The notes under the pieces are model-generated. The model was not told the origin of the DNA and made no database searches. It worked only from the letters and a program-made list of their open reading frames with translations. DNA of 17,893 nt, taken from contig JADGGV010000027.1 in assembly GCA_019689775.1 (NCBI GenBank), positions 1 to 17,893 of the forward strand, given 5' to 3'. A program made the translations under genes and the position numbers. The stretch comes from Gemmatimonadota bacterium (lineage in GTDB: Bacteria; Gemmatimonadota; Gemmatimonadetes; Longimicrobiales; RSA9). How positions within the stretch are numbered: the stretch's first letter is position 1; the number at the start of each line of letters is the position of its first letter. This document shows positions 1 to 9,597 of the stretch, one piece after another.

Positions 1-1479
1 GCGGGGGCGTGGGCGATGGGCGGTTCCCCCACTCCCCCACCCTTCCACTCGCCCGCTCCGCCGTCGATGCCGCAGTCGCGGAGCCAGGCGCGGAAGTCGG
101 CGCGCGCGCGCTCGACGAGGCGCTCGCGGCGGCGCGCCTTATCGCGGACCGCCTCGGCGAGCGGCTCGAGGAGGCCGAAGTTCGAGTTCATCGGCTGGAA
201 CTCACCCGGCGTCGCCTCGCGCAGGTAACGGAACAGCCCGCCGAGCATGGTGGTCGGGGGCGGGAGCACGGGGCGCTCGCCGCGGAGGATGCGGTCCAGG
301 TTCGCACCGGCCAGGATGCCGGAGGCCGCGGACTCGGTGTACCCCTCGACGCCGGTGAGCTGGCCGGCGAAGAGGAGGTCCGGGCGGCCGGGCGGCGCGC
401 CGTACGGCGCGAGCCGCATCGGGAAGTTCAGGTAGGTGTTGCGGTGGATCGAGCCGTAGCGCAGGAACTCGGCGTTCTCGAGCCCGGGGATCATGCGGAA
501 GACGCGGCGCTGCTCGCCGGTGCGCAGGCGGGTCTGGAAGCCGACCATGTTCCACATGTTGCCGGCGCGGTCCTCGCGCCGGAGCTGGACGACGGCCCAG
601 GGGCGCTTGCCCGTGCGCGGGTCGCGCAGCCCGATCGGCTTCATGGGGCCGAAGCGGAGCGTGTCATCGCCGCGGGCGGCCATGACCTCGATCGGGAGGC
701 AGCCCTCGAAGTAGGGGATGGACGGGTCGAGCGGTTGGCCGGTCCGGCCATGGAGCTGCCCCGCGTCGGGCGCGATCGTGGAATCGGGGGGGGGCCCCGC
801 GACGCCGGCGCCGGCGCTCGCGCCGAACGGCAGCCCCTCCCACTCGTGCCCCTGGTAGACGTCCGCGGCCCGCAGCGCGGCGAGGAACGCCTCGTACTCC
901 TCGCGGCTCAGCGGGCAGTTCAGGTAATCCCCGCCGTCGCCCTTGCCCCAGCGCGCCGCGTCGAATGCGATGCGGCGGTCGATGGAGTCGCCGTGGACGA
1001 TCGGCGCGATGGAGTCGTAGAACGCGAGGCCCTCGTCGCCGAGGAGGCGGGCGATGTCGGCCGTCAGCGTATCCGACGTGAGCGGCCCCGAGGCGATGAC
1101 GGCGGGACCCGCGGGGAGCGCGGTGACCTCGCGGCGCTCGACGGTGATGCGCGGGTGGCCGGAGACGAGCCGCGTCATCGTCTCGGCGAAGATCGCGCGG
1201 TCGACGACGAGCGCGGTGCCGCCGGGGACGCGCGCGGCGTCGGCGGCGCGGAGCAGGATCGAGCCGAGGTCGCGCATCTCGGCCTTGAGGAGGCCGTGCG
1301 CGTTCGTCAGCTCCTCGCTCTTGAACGAATTGGTGCAGACGAGCTCGGCGAGGTGGTCGGTCCGGTGCGCCGGCGTGTGGGCGACGGGGCGCATCTCGAC
1401 GAGCGTGACGGTGTGACCGCGCTCGGCGAGCTGCCAGGCGGCCTCGCAGCCCGCGAGCCCGCCGCCGACGACGGTGACC

Positions 1480-1487
<8 letters not shown>
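1..1487 (-). CDS. trmFO: Methylenetetrahydrofolate-tRNA-(uracil-5-)-methyltransferase TrmFO, 3' end off the window
   Basis: FAD- and folate-dependent enzyme that methylates U54 in the T-loop of tRNA, using methylenetetrahydrofolate and NAD(P)H in the cytoplasm. The start is GTG at 1487, giving VAEVTVVGGGLAGCEAAWQL, a GxGxxG FAD-binding fold at residues 8-13. Other family hallmarks are LVCTNSFKSEEL (Cys51), YLNCPLSREEYEAF (residues 188-201), FEGCLPIE (Cys263), DTLRFGPMKPIGL, NMWNMVGFQTRL, FAGQLTGVEGYTESAASG and NSNFGLL near residue 435. Cys51 and Cys263 match the two catalytic cysteines known for the family (53 and 226 in Bacillus subtilis), so about 38 extra residues lie between them (roughly 214-257). 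The frame is open to the left edge: 495 codons, no stop. The last 25 or so residues are Gly/Pro-rich and not family-like, so the natural end should be close. The start overlaps the topA stop by 8 nt, which suggests translational coupling. A topA-trmFO pair is common in bacteria. Confidence 0.95.
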
Positions 1488-3801
<2,314 letters not shown>

Positions 3802-3849
3802 GGTCTAGCTGATACCCCAATTTCTGCCGGGGGTTGGTGGACGCCGAGG

Positions 3850-3877
3850 CGCTCCGCGCTCCCGGGGAGCGGGAGCG
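3850..3877. other. Long GC-rich hairpin in the aroK-topA gap
   Basis: CGCTCC (3850-3855), one bulged G, and CGCTCC (3857-3862) pair with GGAGCG (3866-3871) and GGAGCG (3872-3877) around a 3-nt loop. This gives a 12-bp stem interrupted by a single bulge. The structure would form on either strand. There is no T tract after it in the direction of transcription (minus), so it is not a standard intrinsic terminator. It may pause RNA polymerase, protect the aroK 3' end, or form part of the topA leader. The rest of the 115-bp gap (3802-3916) shows no convincing -35/-10 pair. Confidence 0.45.
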
Positions 3878-3916
3878 GAGGCGAGCGCGGAAGCGGGCAT
3901 ATGGTGTTCCGCGCGC

Positions 3917-4441
3917 TCAGTGTCCACGAACCATCTGCGCGATCTCCCAGGCCACCTCGTCCGGCGGCTTGCCGACGACGTCAACGGCGACGTCGGCGAG
4001 GCGGTAGAGCGGCTCGCGCTCGGCCATGAGGAACTCGGCGCGGCCGAGCGGGTCGGGGCCGGCGAGGAGCGGGCGCTTGACGGCGTCGCCCAACGCGCGG
4101 CGCACCGCCTCCTCGGGCGTCAGGCGGAGCCAGACGACGAGCGAGTCGGGGCCGAGCGACTCGAGCAGCTCGGGCTGCGTGATCCAGCCGCCGCCGGGCG
4201 CGAGCACGACGCCCTCGCGGTGGGCGAGCTCCGCAGTGAGCGCCGCCTCCCGGTCGCGAAAGTACCGCTCGCCGCGACGCAGGAAGATGTCCGGGACAGT
4301 CATGCCGGTGCGGCGCTCGATCTCCTCGTCGAAGTCGACGAAGTCCCAACCGAGCCGGTCGGCGAGGATGCGCCCGACCGTGGACTTGCCGGCGGCCATG
4401 AAGCCGACGAGCACGACGCGGGTCGGCTCAGGCGTCGGCAT
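3917..4441 (-). CDS. aroK: Shikimate kinase
   Basis: Phosphorylates shikimate to shikimate-3-phosphate with ATP (fifth step of the shikimate pathway). The protein has 174 residues, normal for AroK/AroL. The Walker A loop is GFMAAGKST at 13-21. The substrate-binding acidic pair is in FVDFDEEIE (Asp36, Asp38). The FRDRE motif (61-65) carries an arginine that contacts shikimate, APGGG (81-85) is the glycine-rich Walker B-like loop, and the lid arginine is in KRPLL (near 123). The frame is open further upstream to 4522, but that region lies inside aroC, and the family N-terminus begins at the ATG at 4441 (MPTPEPTRVVLVGFM). This start overlaps the end of aroC by 14 nt, so the two genes are probably translationally coupled in one operon for aromatic amino acid and folate precursors. 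Confidence 0.95.
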   Translation of the reverse strand: MPTPEPTRVVLVGFMAAGKSTVGRILADRLGWDFVDFDEEIERRTGMTVPDIFLRRGERYFRDREAALTAELAHREGVVLAPGGGWITQPELLESLGPDSLVVWLRLTPEEAVRRALGDAVKRPLLAGPDPLGRAEFLMAEREPLYRLADVAVDVVGKPPDEVAWEIAQMVRGH

Positions 4442-5657
4442 GCTCCGCGGTTCCGGCCCCGCCGGGGAAGCGCTGGATGAGCCTACCCCGGTACCCGTCG
4501 AGGTTCCGCCGCACCTCGGCAAGGGAGTCGCCGCCGAACTTCTCGAGGACGGCGTCGGCGAGGATGATGGCGACCATCGCCTCGCCGACGACGCCGGCGG
4601 CGGCGAGGGCGACGACGTCGCTGCGCTCGCGGATCGCGGCGGCGCGGTCGCCGGTGCGCAGGTCGACGCTCTGGAGCGGGCGCATGAGCGTGGAGAGCGG
4701 CTTCATGGCGACGCGGCAGACGAGCGGCGCGCCGGTGGTCATGCCGCCCTCGAGGCCGCCGGCGTTGTTGCGGGTGCGGCGGTAGCCGCCGGTGTGGAGG
4801 CTGGCGGCGTCGGCCTCGATCTCGTCGTGGACCTGGGAGCCGCGGCGGCGCGCGGCCTCGAAGCCGAGGCCGATCTCGACGCCCTTCATGGCCTGGATGG
4901 ACATGAGCGCCTGGGCGAGGCGGCCGTCGAGGCGGCGGTCCCAGGAGACGTGGCTGCCGAGGCCGGGCGGCAGCCCGCGGGCAACGACCTCGAAGACGCC
5001 GCCGAGCGTGTCGCCCTCGAGCTTCGCGGAGTCGATCTCCTCGATGATGCGGCGGTCGGCCTCCGGGTCCAGCGTGCGGACCGGCGAGAGGTCGGAGACG
5101 GCGTTGATGTCGTCGGGGAGCGGGTCGGGGACGCGGGCCTCGATCGGGCCGAGGCGCACGATGTAGCTGCCGATCGTGATGCCGAGCTCGGCGAGGAACC
5201 GCTTGGCGACGGCGCCGGCGGCGACGCGGGCGGTCGTCTCGCGGGCGGAGGCGCGCTCGAGGATGTCGCGCGCGTCCTCGCGGTCGTACTTGAGGACGCC
5301 GACCAGGTCGGCGTGGCCCGGGCGCGGCAGATGGACGCGCCGCAGCAGGTCGGGGTCGGCGTCCGGCGGCGGCGGCTCGTGCGACATCGCCTTGCGCCAG
5401 TTGTCCCAATCGCGGTTCCAGATCACCATTGCGAGAGGCGAGCCGAGCGTCTCGCCGAAGCGGACGCCGGAGAGGAACTCGGCGCGGTCCTGCTCGATCT
5501 TCATGCGGCCGCCGCGGCCGTAGCCGCCCTGGCGACGCTTGAGCTCCGGGTCGATGTCGCGCTCGGCCGAGATCGGCACGCCGGCCGGGACGCCCTCGAC
5601 GAGGGCGACGAGGCCGCGGCCGTGCGACTCGCCGGCCGTGTGGAAGCGGAAGTGCAT
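4428..5657 (-). CDS. aroC: Chorismate synthase
   Basis: Converts 5-enolpyruvylshikimate-3-phosphate to chorismate, the last shikimate-pathway step; the enzyme needs reduced FMN. The protein has 409 residues, within the family range. Family signatures are FHTAGESHGRGLVALVEGVP near the N-terminus (catalytic-type His12 in GESHG), RRQGGYGRGGRM with KIEQDRAEFLSGVRFGETLG (about 43-77), RPGHADLVGVLKY, the ASARETTARVAAGA segment, and RNNAGGLEGGMTTGAPL in the C-terminal half. The ATG at 5657 has AGGGA six nt upstream, and the family N-terminus begins here. An in-frame extension to 6644 is open but out of phase with the upstream lipoprotein gene, so I reject it. A perfect hairpin (5681-5704) and a promoter-like element (5725-5753) lie just upstream, so aroC-aroK may have its own promoter rather than depend on the pil operon. 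Confidence 0.97.
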   Translation of the reverse strand: MHFRFHTAGESHGRGLVALVEGVPAGVPISAERDIDPELKRRQGGYGRGGRMKIEQDRAEFLSGVRFGETLGSPLAMVIWNRDWDNWRKAMSHEPPPPDADPDLLRRVHLPRPGHADLVGVLKYDREDARDILERASARETTARVAAGAVAKRFLAELGITIGSYIVRLGPIEARVPDPLPDDINAVSDLSPVRTLDPEADRRIIEEIDSAKLEGDTLGGVFEVVARGLPPGLGSHVSWDRRLDGRLAQALMSIQAMKGVEIGLGFEAARRRGSQVHDEIEADAASLHTGGYRRTRNNAGGLEGGMTTGAPLVCRVAMKPLSTLMRPLQSVDLRTGDRAAAIRERSDVVALAAAGVVGEAMVAIILADAVLEKFGGDSLAEVRRNLDGYRGRLIQRFPGGAGTAEHADA

Positions 5658-5680
5658 GGCGGTCCCTGCGCAGTAAGGAA

Positions 5681-5704
5681 AGAGCCCGGCGCGAACCGGG
5701 CTCT
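5681..5704 (-). terminator. Hairpin after the lipoprotein gene, before aroC
   Basis: AGAGCCCGG (5681-5689) and CCGGGCTCT (5696-5704) are a perfect 9-bp inverted repeat around a 6-nt loop. Read on the minus strand, the stem is followed by TTCCTTACTG, so with the stem's last T the RNA has a short U-rich run. This suits a modest intrinsic terminator for the pil-lipoprotein transcript, whose last stop codon is at 5711. The hairpin lies only about 23 nt before the aroC start. If the promoter at 5725-5753 is real, the hairpin is in the aroC 5' leader and could act as an attenuator or stabiliser instead. Confidence 0.6.
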
Positions 5705-5710
5705 CGTGAC

Positions 5711-7399
5711 TCACACCTCGCTGGTATATATCCCGCCTCGAGGGATCTGTCCACCCTCCCACGCCCACTCGCGGCGCTGCTCCGGCGGGTCGGGGATGGC
5801 CGCGTCCGCGGCGGCGGCGGCGATGGGCGGCGCCGGACCGCGGATGGCCGGGCGGGCCGCGACGGCCGCGCGCGCGAGACGAGGCCGATCGCGCGCATCG
5901 CCGAGGGAGCCGGCCACGTCCGGCGCATCGCCCAGGCCGGAGACCGACAGCGAGACGGCGGGGCCGCCCGCGGTGCTGCCGGTGCACGCCGTGTCTGGCG
6001 AGGGCACCACGGGCACCCATGCGGAGTCGATCGGGCTCACGGCGCCGCTCTCGTCGACGACCTTCGCGAACACGAGCAGGCTGGCGAAGCCCGACCGGTA
6101 CATGTCCGTCGTGAGCGGCACGGCGATGTCCTGCGTCACATACGTGCGCTGCGGGTCGACGGCGGCGGAGACGTCGGCCTCGAACGCCTGCCGGAGCGAG
6201 AGCTCGACGCGGACGAGGCGCCGCGGGCTGATGCTGTGCGCCTCCACCCGGGCGTCGAGCGTCCCGCAGGGCCACACGGTGTTCGACACGATGAGGTTCG
6301 TGATCACCGGGTCGTCGAGTACGACCGTGGCGCTGTCGACCCGCTCGTTGCTGAGCCTCCCGGCGCCGTCGACCGCGACGATGAGCACGGAGATCGGGAT
6401 GCCGCGCATCCCGGCGGGGACGGGCACGGGGATGTCCTGCTCGACGTGGACGCGCGGGGGCGCGGCCGGGATGACGAGCGATTCGACCTGCACGCCGCCG
6501 CGCAGGTAGATGTTGAAGTGCTGCACCTGGCGCAGGCCGCGCGCCTCGACGTGGAGGTCGAGGACGCCGCCGGCGCGCACGCTGTCCTGCCGGATCCAGA
6601 ACTCGGTGATCTCCGGCCGCGGGACGACGACGGGCAGCGCCCACCGCGTGGCGCCGCCGACGGCGCCGGTCTCGTCCACCGCCTGCACGTCGACGAGGAG
6701 CGTGGAATCCTCGACCGTCGTCGGGACCTGCACCTGGAACGACGGGCGGACGGCGGTGTCCGCCGTGGACACGGGGACGCTGACGACGGACTGGAACGCT
6801 CCCTGGAAGCGGACGACCAGGCCCTTGATCGGCTTGAAGCCGACGGCGACCGCCGTCAGCGTGAGGGGCGAGCCGGGGCGGACGGAATCGGGCGCCTGGA
6901 GCTCCACGACGCTCGGCGGCACGACCACGCCGGAGATTGACGCCGTGGTCAGCTTGCCGGTGACCCCGGCCGGATCGATCGCGCTCGCCTGCACGACGAG
7001 CGACGTCGACGGCTCGAACACCGCAGGGAGCGCGAACTGGACCTCGCGCACCACGCTCTTCGCCGGCGTGACCTGGACGACGGTGTCACGGACGACCGCA
7101 CCGCGGAGGCTGACGGAGAAGCCCGCGACGCCGCGCGGGCCCGCGGCGGTCAGGCGGACGACGAGCGTGTCGCCGACGCGGACGGTCGGCGGGAGCGCGA
7201 TGTCCGTGACGACGGGGCCGCCCGAGTCGGGGTTGGCGAAGACGTTGTCGCCGTTGCAGCCGGCGAGGAGCGTCGCCGTCGCGAGGAGCGCGACCGCCCA
7301 AGCCAGGCCGTTGGTGCCAAGGCGCGGGCGCGGGCGGGCGCCGCACGCGGTCGCCGGCGAGCCGTGCGGCGGACGGGTCAGGGATTCGAGGTGCCGCAT
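5711..7399 (-). CDS. Putative lipoprotein with four tandem Ig-like repeats, unknown function
   Basis: I do not recognise a named family. The protein has 562 residues. A long basic N-region (about 30 residues) precedes a hydrophobic stretch and a lipobox, LAGC at 45-48, so Cys48 is probably lipidated and the mature protein is attached to a membrane on the periplasmic or surface side. Four domains of about 100 residues follow (63-160, 161-260, 261-361, 362-466). Each is rich in Val, Thr and Asp, as in beta-sandwich Ig-like domains. Cys378 and Cys472 could form a disulfide. The last 85 or so residues are rich in Ala, Pro and Arg and look disordered. GGAG lies 8 nt before the ATG at 7399. The gene starts 27 nt after the pilQ stop on the same strand and is followed by a terminator-like hairpin, so it is probably the last gene of the pil operon. 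A role in the pilus or secretin assembly is inference from position only. Confidence 0.8.
   Translation of the reverse strand: MRHLESLTRPPHGSPATACGARPRPRLGTNGLAWAVALLATATLLAGCNGDNVFANPDSGGPVVTDIALPPTVRVGDTLVVRLTAAGPRGVAGFSVSLRGAVVRDTVVQVTPAKSVVREVQFALPAVFEPSTSLVVQASAIDPAGVTGKLTTASISGVVVPPSVVELQAPDSVRPGSPLTLTAVAVGFKPIKGLVVRFQGAFQSVVSVPVSTADTAVRPSFQVQVPTTVEDSTLLVDVQAVDETGAVGGATRWALPVVVPRPEITEFWIRQDSVRAGGVLDLHVEARGLRQVQHFNIYLRGGVQVESLVIPAAPPRVHVEQDIPVPVPAGMRGIPISVLIVAVDGAGRLSNERVDSATVVLDDPVITNLIVSNTVWPCGTLDARVEAHSISPRRLVRVELSLRQAFEADVSAAVDPQRTYVTQDIAVPLTTDMYRSGFASLLVFAKVVDESGAVSPIDSAWVPVVPSPDTACTGSTAGGPAVSLSVSGLGDAPDVAGSLGDARDRPRLARAAVAARPAIRGPAPPIAAAAADAAIPDPPEQRREWAWEGGQIPRGGIYTSEV
5725..5753 (-). 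promoter_or_regulatory. Candidate sigma70-type promoter for aroC-aroK
   Basis: On the minus strand TGGACA (5753-5748) and TATATA (5730-5725) are separated by exactly 17 nt. The -35 box matches TTGACA at five of six positions and the -10 box is a fair match. The element lies inside the last codons of the lipoprotein gene, in a locally AT-rich patch that stands out in this window. It predicts a start of transcription near 5718 and a leader of about 60 nt containing the 5681-5704 hairpin. This is inferred from sequence alone. Confidence 0.45.
6002..7213 (-). repeat. Four tandem protein repeats of about 100 codons in the lipoprotein gene
   Basis: Repeat 1 is 7213-6920, repeat 2 is 6919-6620, repeat 3 is 6619-6317 and repeat 4 is 6316-6002. 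Each opens with Pro followed by a V/I-T/V pattern and a motif like SVRxGxxLxLxVxA (TVRVGDTL, SVRPGSPL, SVRAGGVL, TVWPCGTL). Each then has an LRG/FQG-type strand, a VxxxxxVP segment (QDIPVPVP in repeat 3, QDIAVPLT in repeat 4), and an A-x-D-x-x-G turn (AIDPAG, AVDETG, AVDGAG, VVDESG). The repeats are diverged in protein and show no long DNA identity, so they are old. Repeats 3 and 4 look most alike. Confidence 0.75.
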
Positions 7400-7426
7400 G
7401 AGTTCGTCTCCGGACGTGCCAGCGGG

Positions 7427-9163
7427 TCAGCTCCCCTGCACGATGTGCGGGGTGACCATGATGAGGAGGTCGCGCTTGTGCTCGCTGTCGACCGTCTTGC
7501 GGAACAGCGAGCCGATGACGGGCAGGTCCATGAGGACCGGGATCCCGCTGCGCTGCTTCGTCTTCTCGATGAGGGTGAGGCCGCCGACCACGGCGGTCGC
7601 GCCATCCTTCACCAGCACCTGCGTCTCGGCCTTCTGCGTCTGGAAGACGACGCCCGCGTCGCCGGCGCCGGGCTGCGCGTTCGAGCGCTCGGCGTGGAGG
7701 TCGAGCAGGATCTGGTCGCCGTTGACGTGCGGCGTGACGGTGAGGATCACGCCGGTGTTCTTGATCTGGACCGTGGCGCGGGGTGCGATGAAGCCGGTCT
7801 GCCCGTTCTGCCCGCCCTGGCCACCGCCCTGCGTCGCGCCGAGCGCGCCGGCGTCGATGACGCGGATCGGCGTCTCCTCCCCGACCTGGATCATCGCCTC
7901 GCGGTTGTCCATCACGGTGACGACGGGGGCCGCCTGGATGTCGCTCAGCGAGAGCGACTGGAGCGCCTCGATGAAGGAGACCAGCGTGTGGCGCCCGAGC
8001 ACCAGCGACGTCAGGATCTGGAGCGCGGAGGCGTCGGGGCGGTTCGTCGCGTTCGCGAGCGCCGCGACCGAGCTGCCGCCGAGCGAGACGACATTCTGGC
8101 TGGTCTGCTCGTCCGGCGTGAAGAGCCCGTCGCCGTTCTGGTCGACGAAGCCCGGCGAGAACGAGTTCAACTGGTTGCCGCGCGAGTCCTTGATGTCGTA
8201 GATGATCCCCATGCTCTCGAGCGCCGTGCGGTCGACGAAGAGGATCTTCGCGGAGATCGTGACCTGCGGCGCGCGCACGTCGAACTGCTGGATCATCGGC
8301 TCGAGGCGCTCCATCGCGGAGCGGCCGTCGGTGACGACGAGCGTGTTCGTGGCGCGGTTGACGGTGAGCTTGCCGCGCTCGCTGAGGAGCGGCTGAACGG
8401 CATCCTTGAGCGAGTCGACGCCGATGTACTTGATGCGGAACTGACGCGTGACCAGCTCCTCGGACTTCTCGCGGTCGCGCGCCTTGTCGGCCTTCTCGAC
8501 CTGGATGATCCCGGCATCCAGCTCGGTGGCGGTGAGCCCCTGCGCCTCCAGGATCGCCGCGAGCGCGACATCCCACGGCTGGTCGCGGATCTGCGCGGTC
8601 ACCGCACCGGTCACGTCCGCGCCGGCGACGATGCTCTTCCCCGAGAACTCGGAGAACGTGGTCAGCACGTCGAGGATCGGCGTTTGCTCGAACGAGGCGG
8701 TGATCTTCGGCTTGGGCGGCGCGCTCGGCCGCGCCGGGGCGGCCGTCGGTGCGGGCGCGCGCACGGCGGCCGGCCGGCCGTCGACCTGCCACGGCTGGAA
8801 CGGCCCGGCGGGGTTCGGGAACGAGACCCGGATCGCGCCGCCGTCCGTCTGCACCGTGTACTCGACCGGCTGCGCCAGCTCGACGACGACGCGCACGACC
8901 TCGGGCTGGAGCTCGCTGACCCGCAGCCCGAGCACGCCGCCGCGGTTGATGTTGGCGAAGCGCTCGGCGGGGAGCGCCGGCCGCGCGCCGGAGATGTCGA
9001 GCACCAGACGGTCGGGGTTCGACAGCCGGTAGTCCTTCACATCCGCCGCCGCGTCGACCCGGATGACGACCTCGGTGCGTCCGTCGACGGGGACGACGCC
9101 GACGCCGCGCACCGGGTTCGGGGCGGTCAGCAGAGCCGTGAGTAGCGGCACGAGGGGGATCAT
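7427..9163 (-). CDS. pilQ: Type IV pilus secretin PilQ
   Basis: Outer-membrane secretin through which the pilus fibre passes. The protein has 578 residues, short for PilQ. A hydrophobic N-terminus (MIPLVPLLTALLTA) serves as an export signal, although it lacks a positive charge. One AMIN domain (about 18-112, peptidoglycan or pilus targeting) is followed by a Pro/Ala linker (about 127-152). Next come an N0/STN-like domain (about 153-225, SFEQTPILDVLTTFSEFSGK), an N1 secretin_N domain (about 238-298, RATNTLVVTDG) and the secretin beta-domain (about 300-575). The conserved end IPVLMDLPVIGSLFR at 541-555 is the secretin signature. A Gly/Gln-rich insert (about 444-457) and an EF-hand-like loop (341-352) lie inside the secretin domain. 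AAGGAG lies 7 nt before the ATG, and the start overlaps the pilP stop as ATGA. The protein is expected to be the multimeric partner of PilP. Confidence 0.95.
   Translation of the reverse strand: MIPLVPLLTALLTAPNPVRGVGVVPVDGRTEVVIRVDAAADVKDYRLSNPDRLVLDISGARPALPAERFANINRGGVLGLRVSELQPEVVRVVVELAQPVEYTVQTDGGAIRVSFPNPAGPFQPWQVDGRPAAVRAPAPTAAPARPSAPPKPKITASFEQTPILDVLTTFSEFSGKSIVAGADVTGAVTAQIRDQPWDVALAAILEAQGLTATELDAGIIQVEKADKARDREKSEELVTRQFRIKYIGVDSLKDAVQPLLSERGKLTVNRATNTLVVTDGRSAMERLEPMIQQFDVRAPQVTISAKILFVDRTALESMGIIYDIKDSRGNQLNSFSPGFVDQNGDGLFTPDEQTSQNVVSLGGSSVAALANATNRPDASALQILTSLVLGRHTLVSFIEALQSLSLSDIQAAPVVTVMDNREAMIQVGEETPIRVIDAGALGATQGGGQGGQNGQTGFIAPRATVQIKNTGVILTVTPHVNGDQILLDLHAERSNAQPGAGDAGVVFQTQKAETQVLVKDGATAVVGGLTLIEKTKQRSGIPVLMDLPVIGSLFRKTVDSEHKRDLLIMVTPHIVQGS
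8108..8143 (-). other. EF-hand/dockerin-like calcium loop coded within pilQ
   Basis: PilQ residues 341-352 read DQNGDGLFTPDE, a full 12-residue D-x-N-x-D-G-x-hydrophobic-x-x-x-E loop with acidic or Asn ligands at 1, 3, 5 and 12 and Gly at 6. This is the classic calcium-binding EF-hand or dockerin loop pattern. It sits in the first part of the secretin domain, just after the strand ending in SPGFV. Calcium binding is inferred from the pattern only; the flanking helices of a true EF-hand are not obvious. Confidence 0.55.
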
Positions 9164-9597
9164 CCCTTGGCTCCTTCGGGGTTGCGCTTCAGCTCCAGCG
9201 TCTCCTGCCGGACGACGCCGTAGTTGTCGACGGAGAAGAGGACACGAGTCGGGCCGACGTCGAGCACGCGCGCGTTGCCGACGACGTCGCCGCGCCGGGC
9301 CCGGTAGGCCTTCTTGGCCACGGTGTCGGCGAGGAGGACGAGGCTCTGGCCGGTCGCGGGGGCGTAGATGATCCCGCGCAGCGAGAGGTTCTCGAAGCGG
9401 GGGCCGCCATCCGCCCGCCCGACGACCGAGGTGTAGGGGTCGCGCCGGCCCTCGGCCGGATAGGAGAAGACCTCCCGGTCGAAGACCAACGTCGGCTCCT
9501 TGTGGGGGAGCGGCTTCTTCGATGCCGGCGTCTGGGCGGCCGCGGCGGCGGCGCCGGCCGGGAGCAGCAGCAGCGTGAGGGTGAGGCTACGAGTCAT
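9160..9597 (-). CDS. pilP: Type IV pilus alignment protein PilP
   Basis: Periplasmic protein that links the inner-membrane PilN-PilO pair to the secretin PilQ. The protein has 145 residues, short but acceptable. A signal peptide (MTRSLTLTLLLLPAGAAAAA) with a likely signal peptidase I site near AAA-Q at 20-22 is followed by a PilP beta-domain at about 52-138 (FENLSLRGIIYAP, YRARRGDVVGNARVLDV, VDNYGVVRQETLEL). Unlike many proteobacterial PilP proteins it has no lipobox and no cysteine at all, so it should be a soluble periplasmic protein rather than an inner-membrane lipoprotein. GGGAGG lies 6 nt before the ATG. The start overlaps the pilO end by 11 nt, and its stop overlaps the pilQ start (ATGA). 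Confidence 0.85.
   Translation of the reverse strand: MTRSLTLTLLLLPAGAAAAAAQTPASKKPLPHKEPTLVFDREVFSYPAEGRRDPYTSVVGRADGGPRFENLSLRGIIYAPATGQSLVLLADTVAKKAYRARRGDVVGNARVLDVGPTRVLFSVDNYGVVRQETLELKRNPEGAKG

Noticed and set aside
21..47. G-rich minus-strand tract near the left edge as a G-quadruplex
   Set aside because: Only three runs of three or more G occur close together, and the tract lies in the coding tail of trmFO at a window edge; evidence is too thin.
786..794. Run of nine G as a possible frameshift in trmFO
   Set aside because: Family motifs on both sides (YLNCPLSREEYEAF before, FEGCLPIE after) are in the same frame, so no frameshift is needed.
4428..6644. An aroC reading frame extended upstream to 738 codons
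   Set aside because: The extension is out of phase with the lipoprotein gene it overlaps, has no family resemblance, and the aroC start at 5657 has a good ribosome binding site and the conserved N-terminus.
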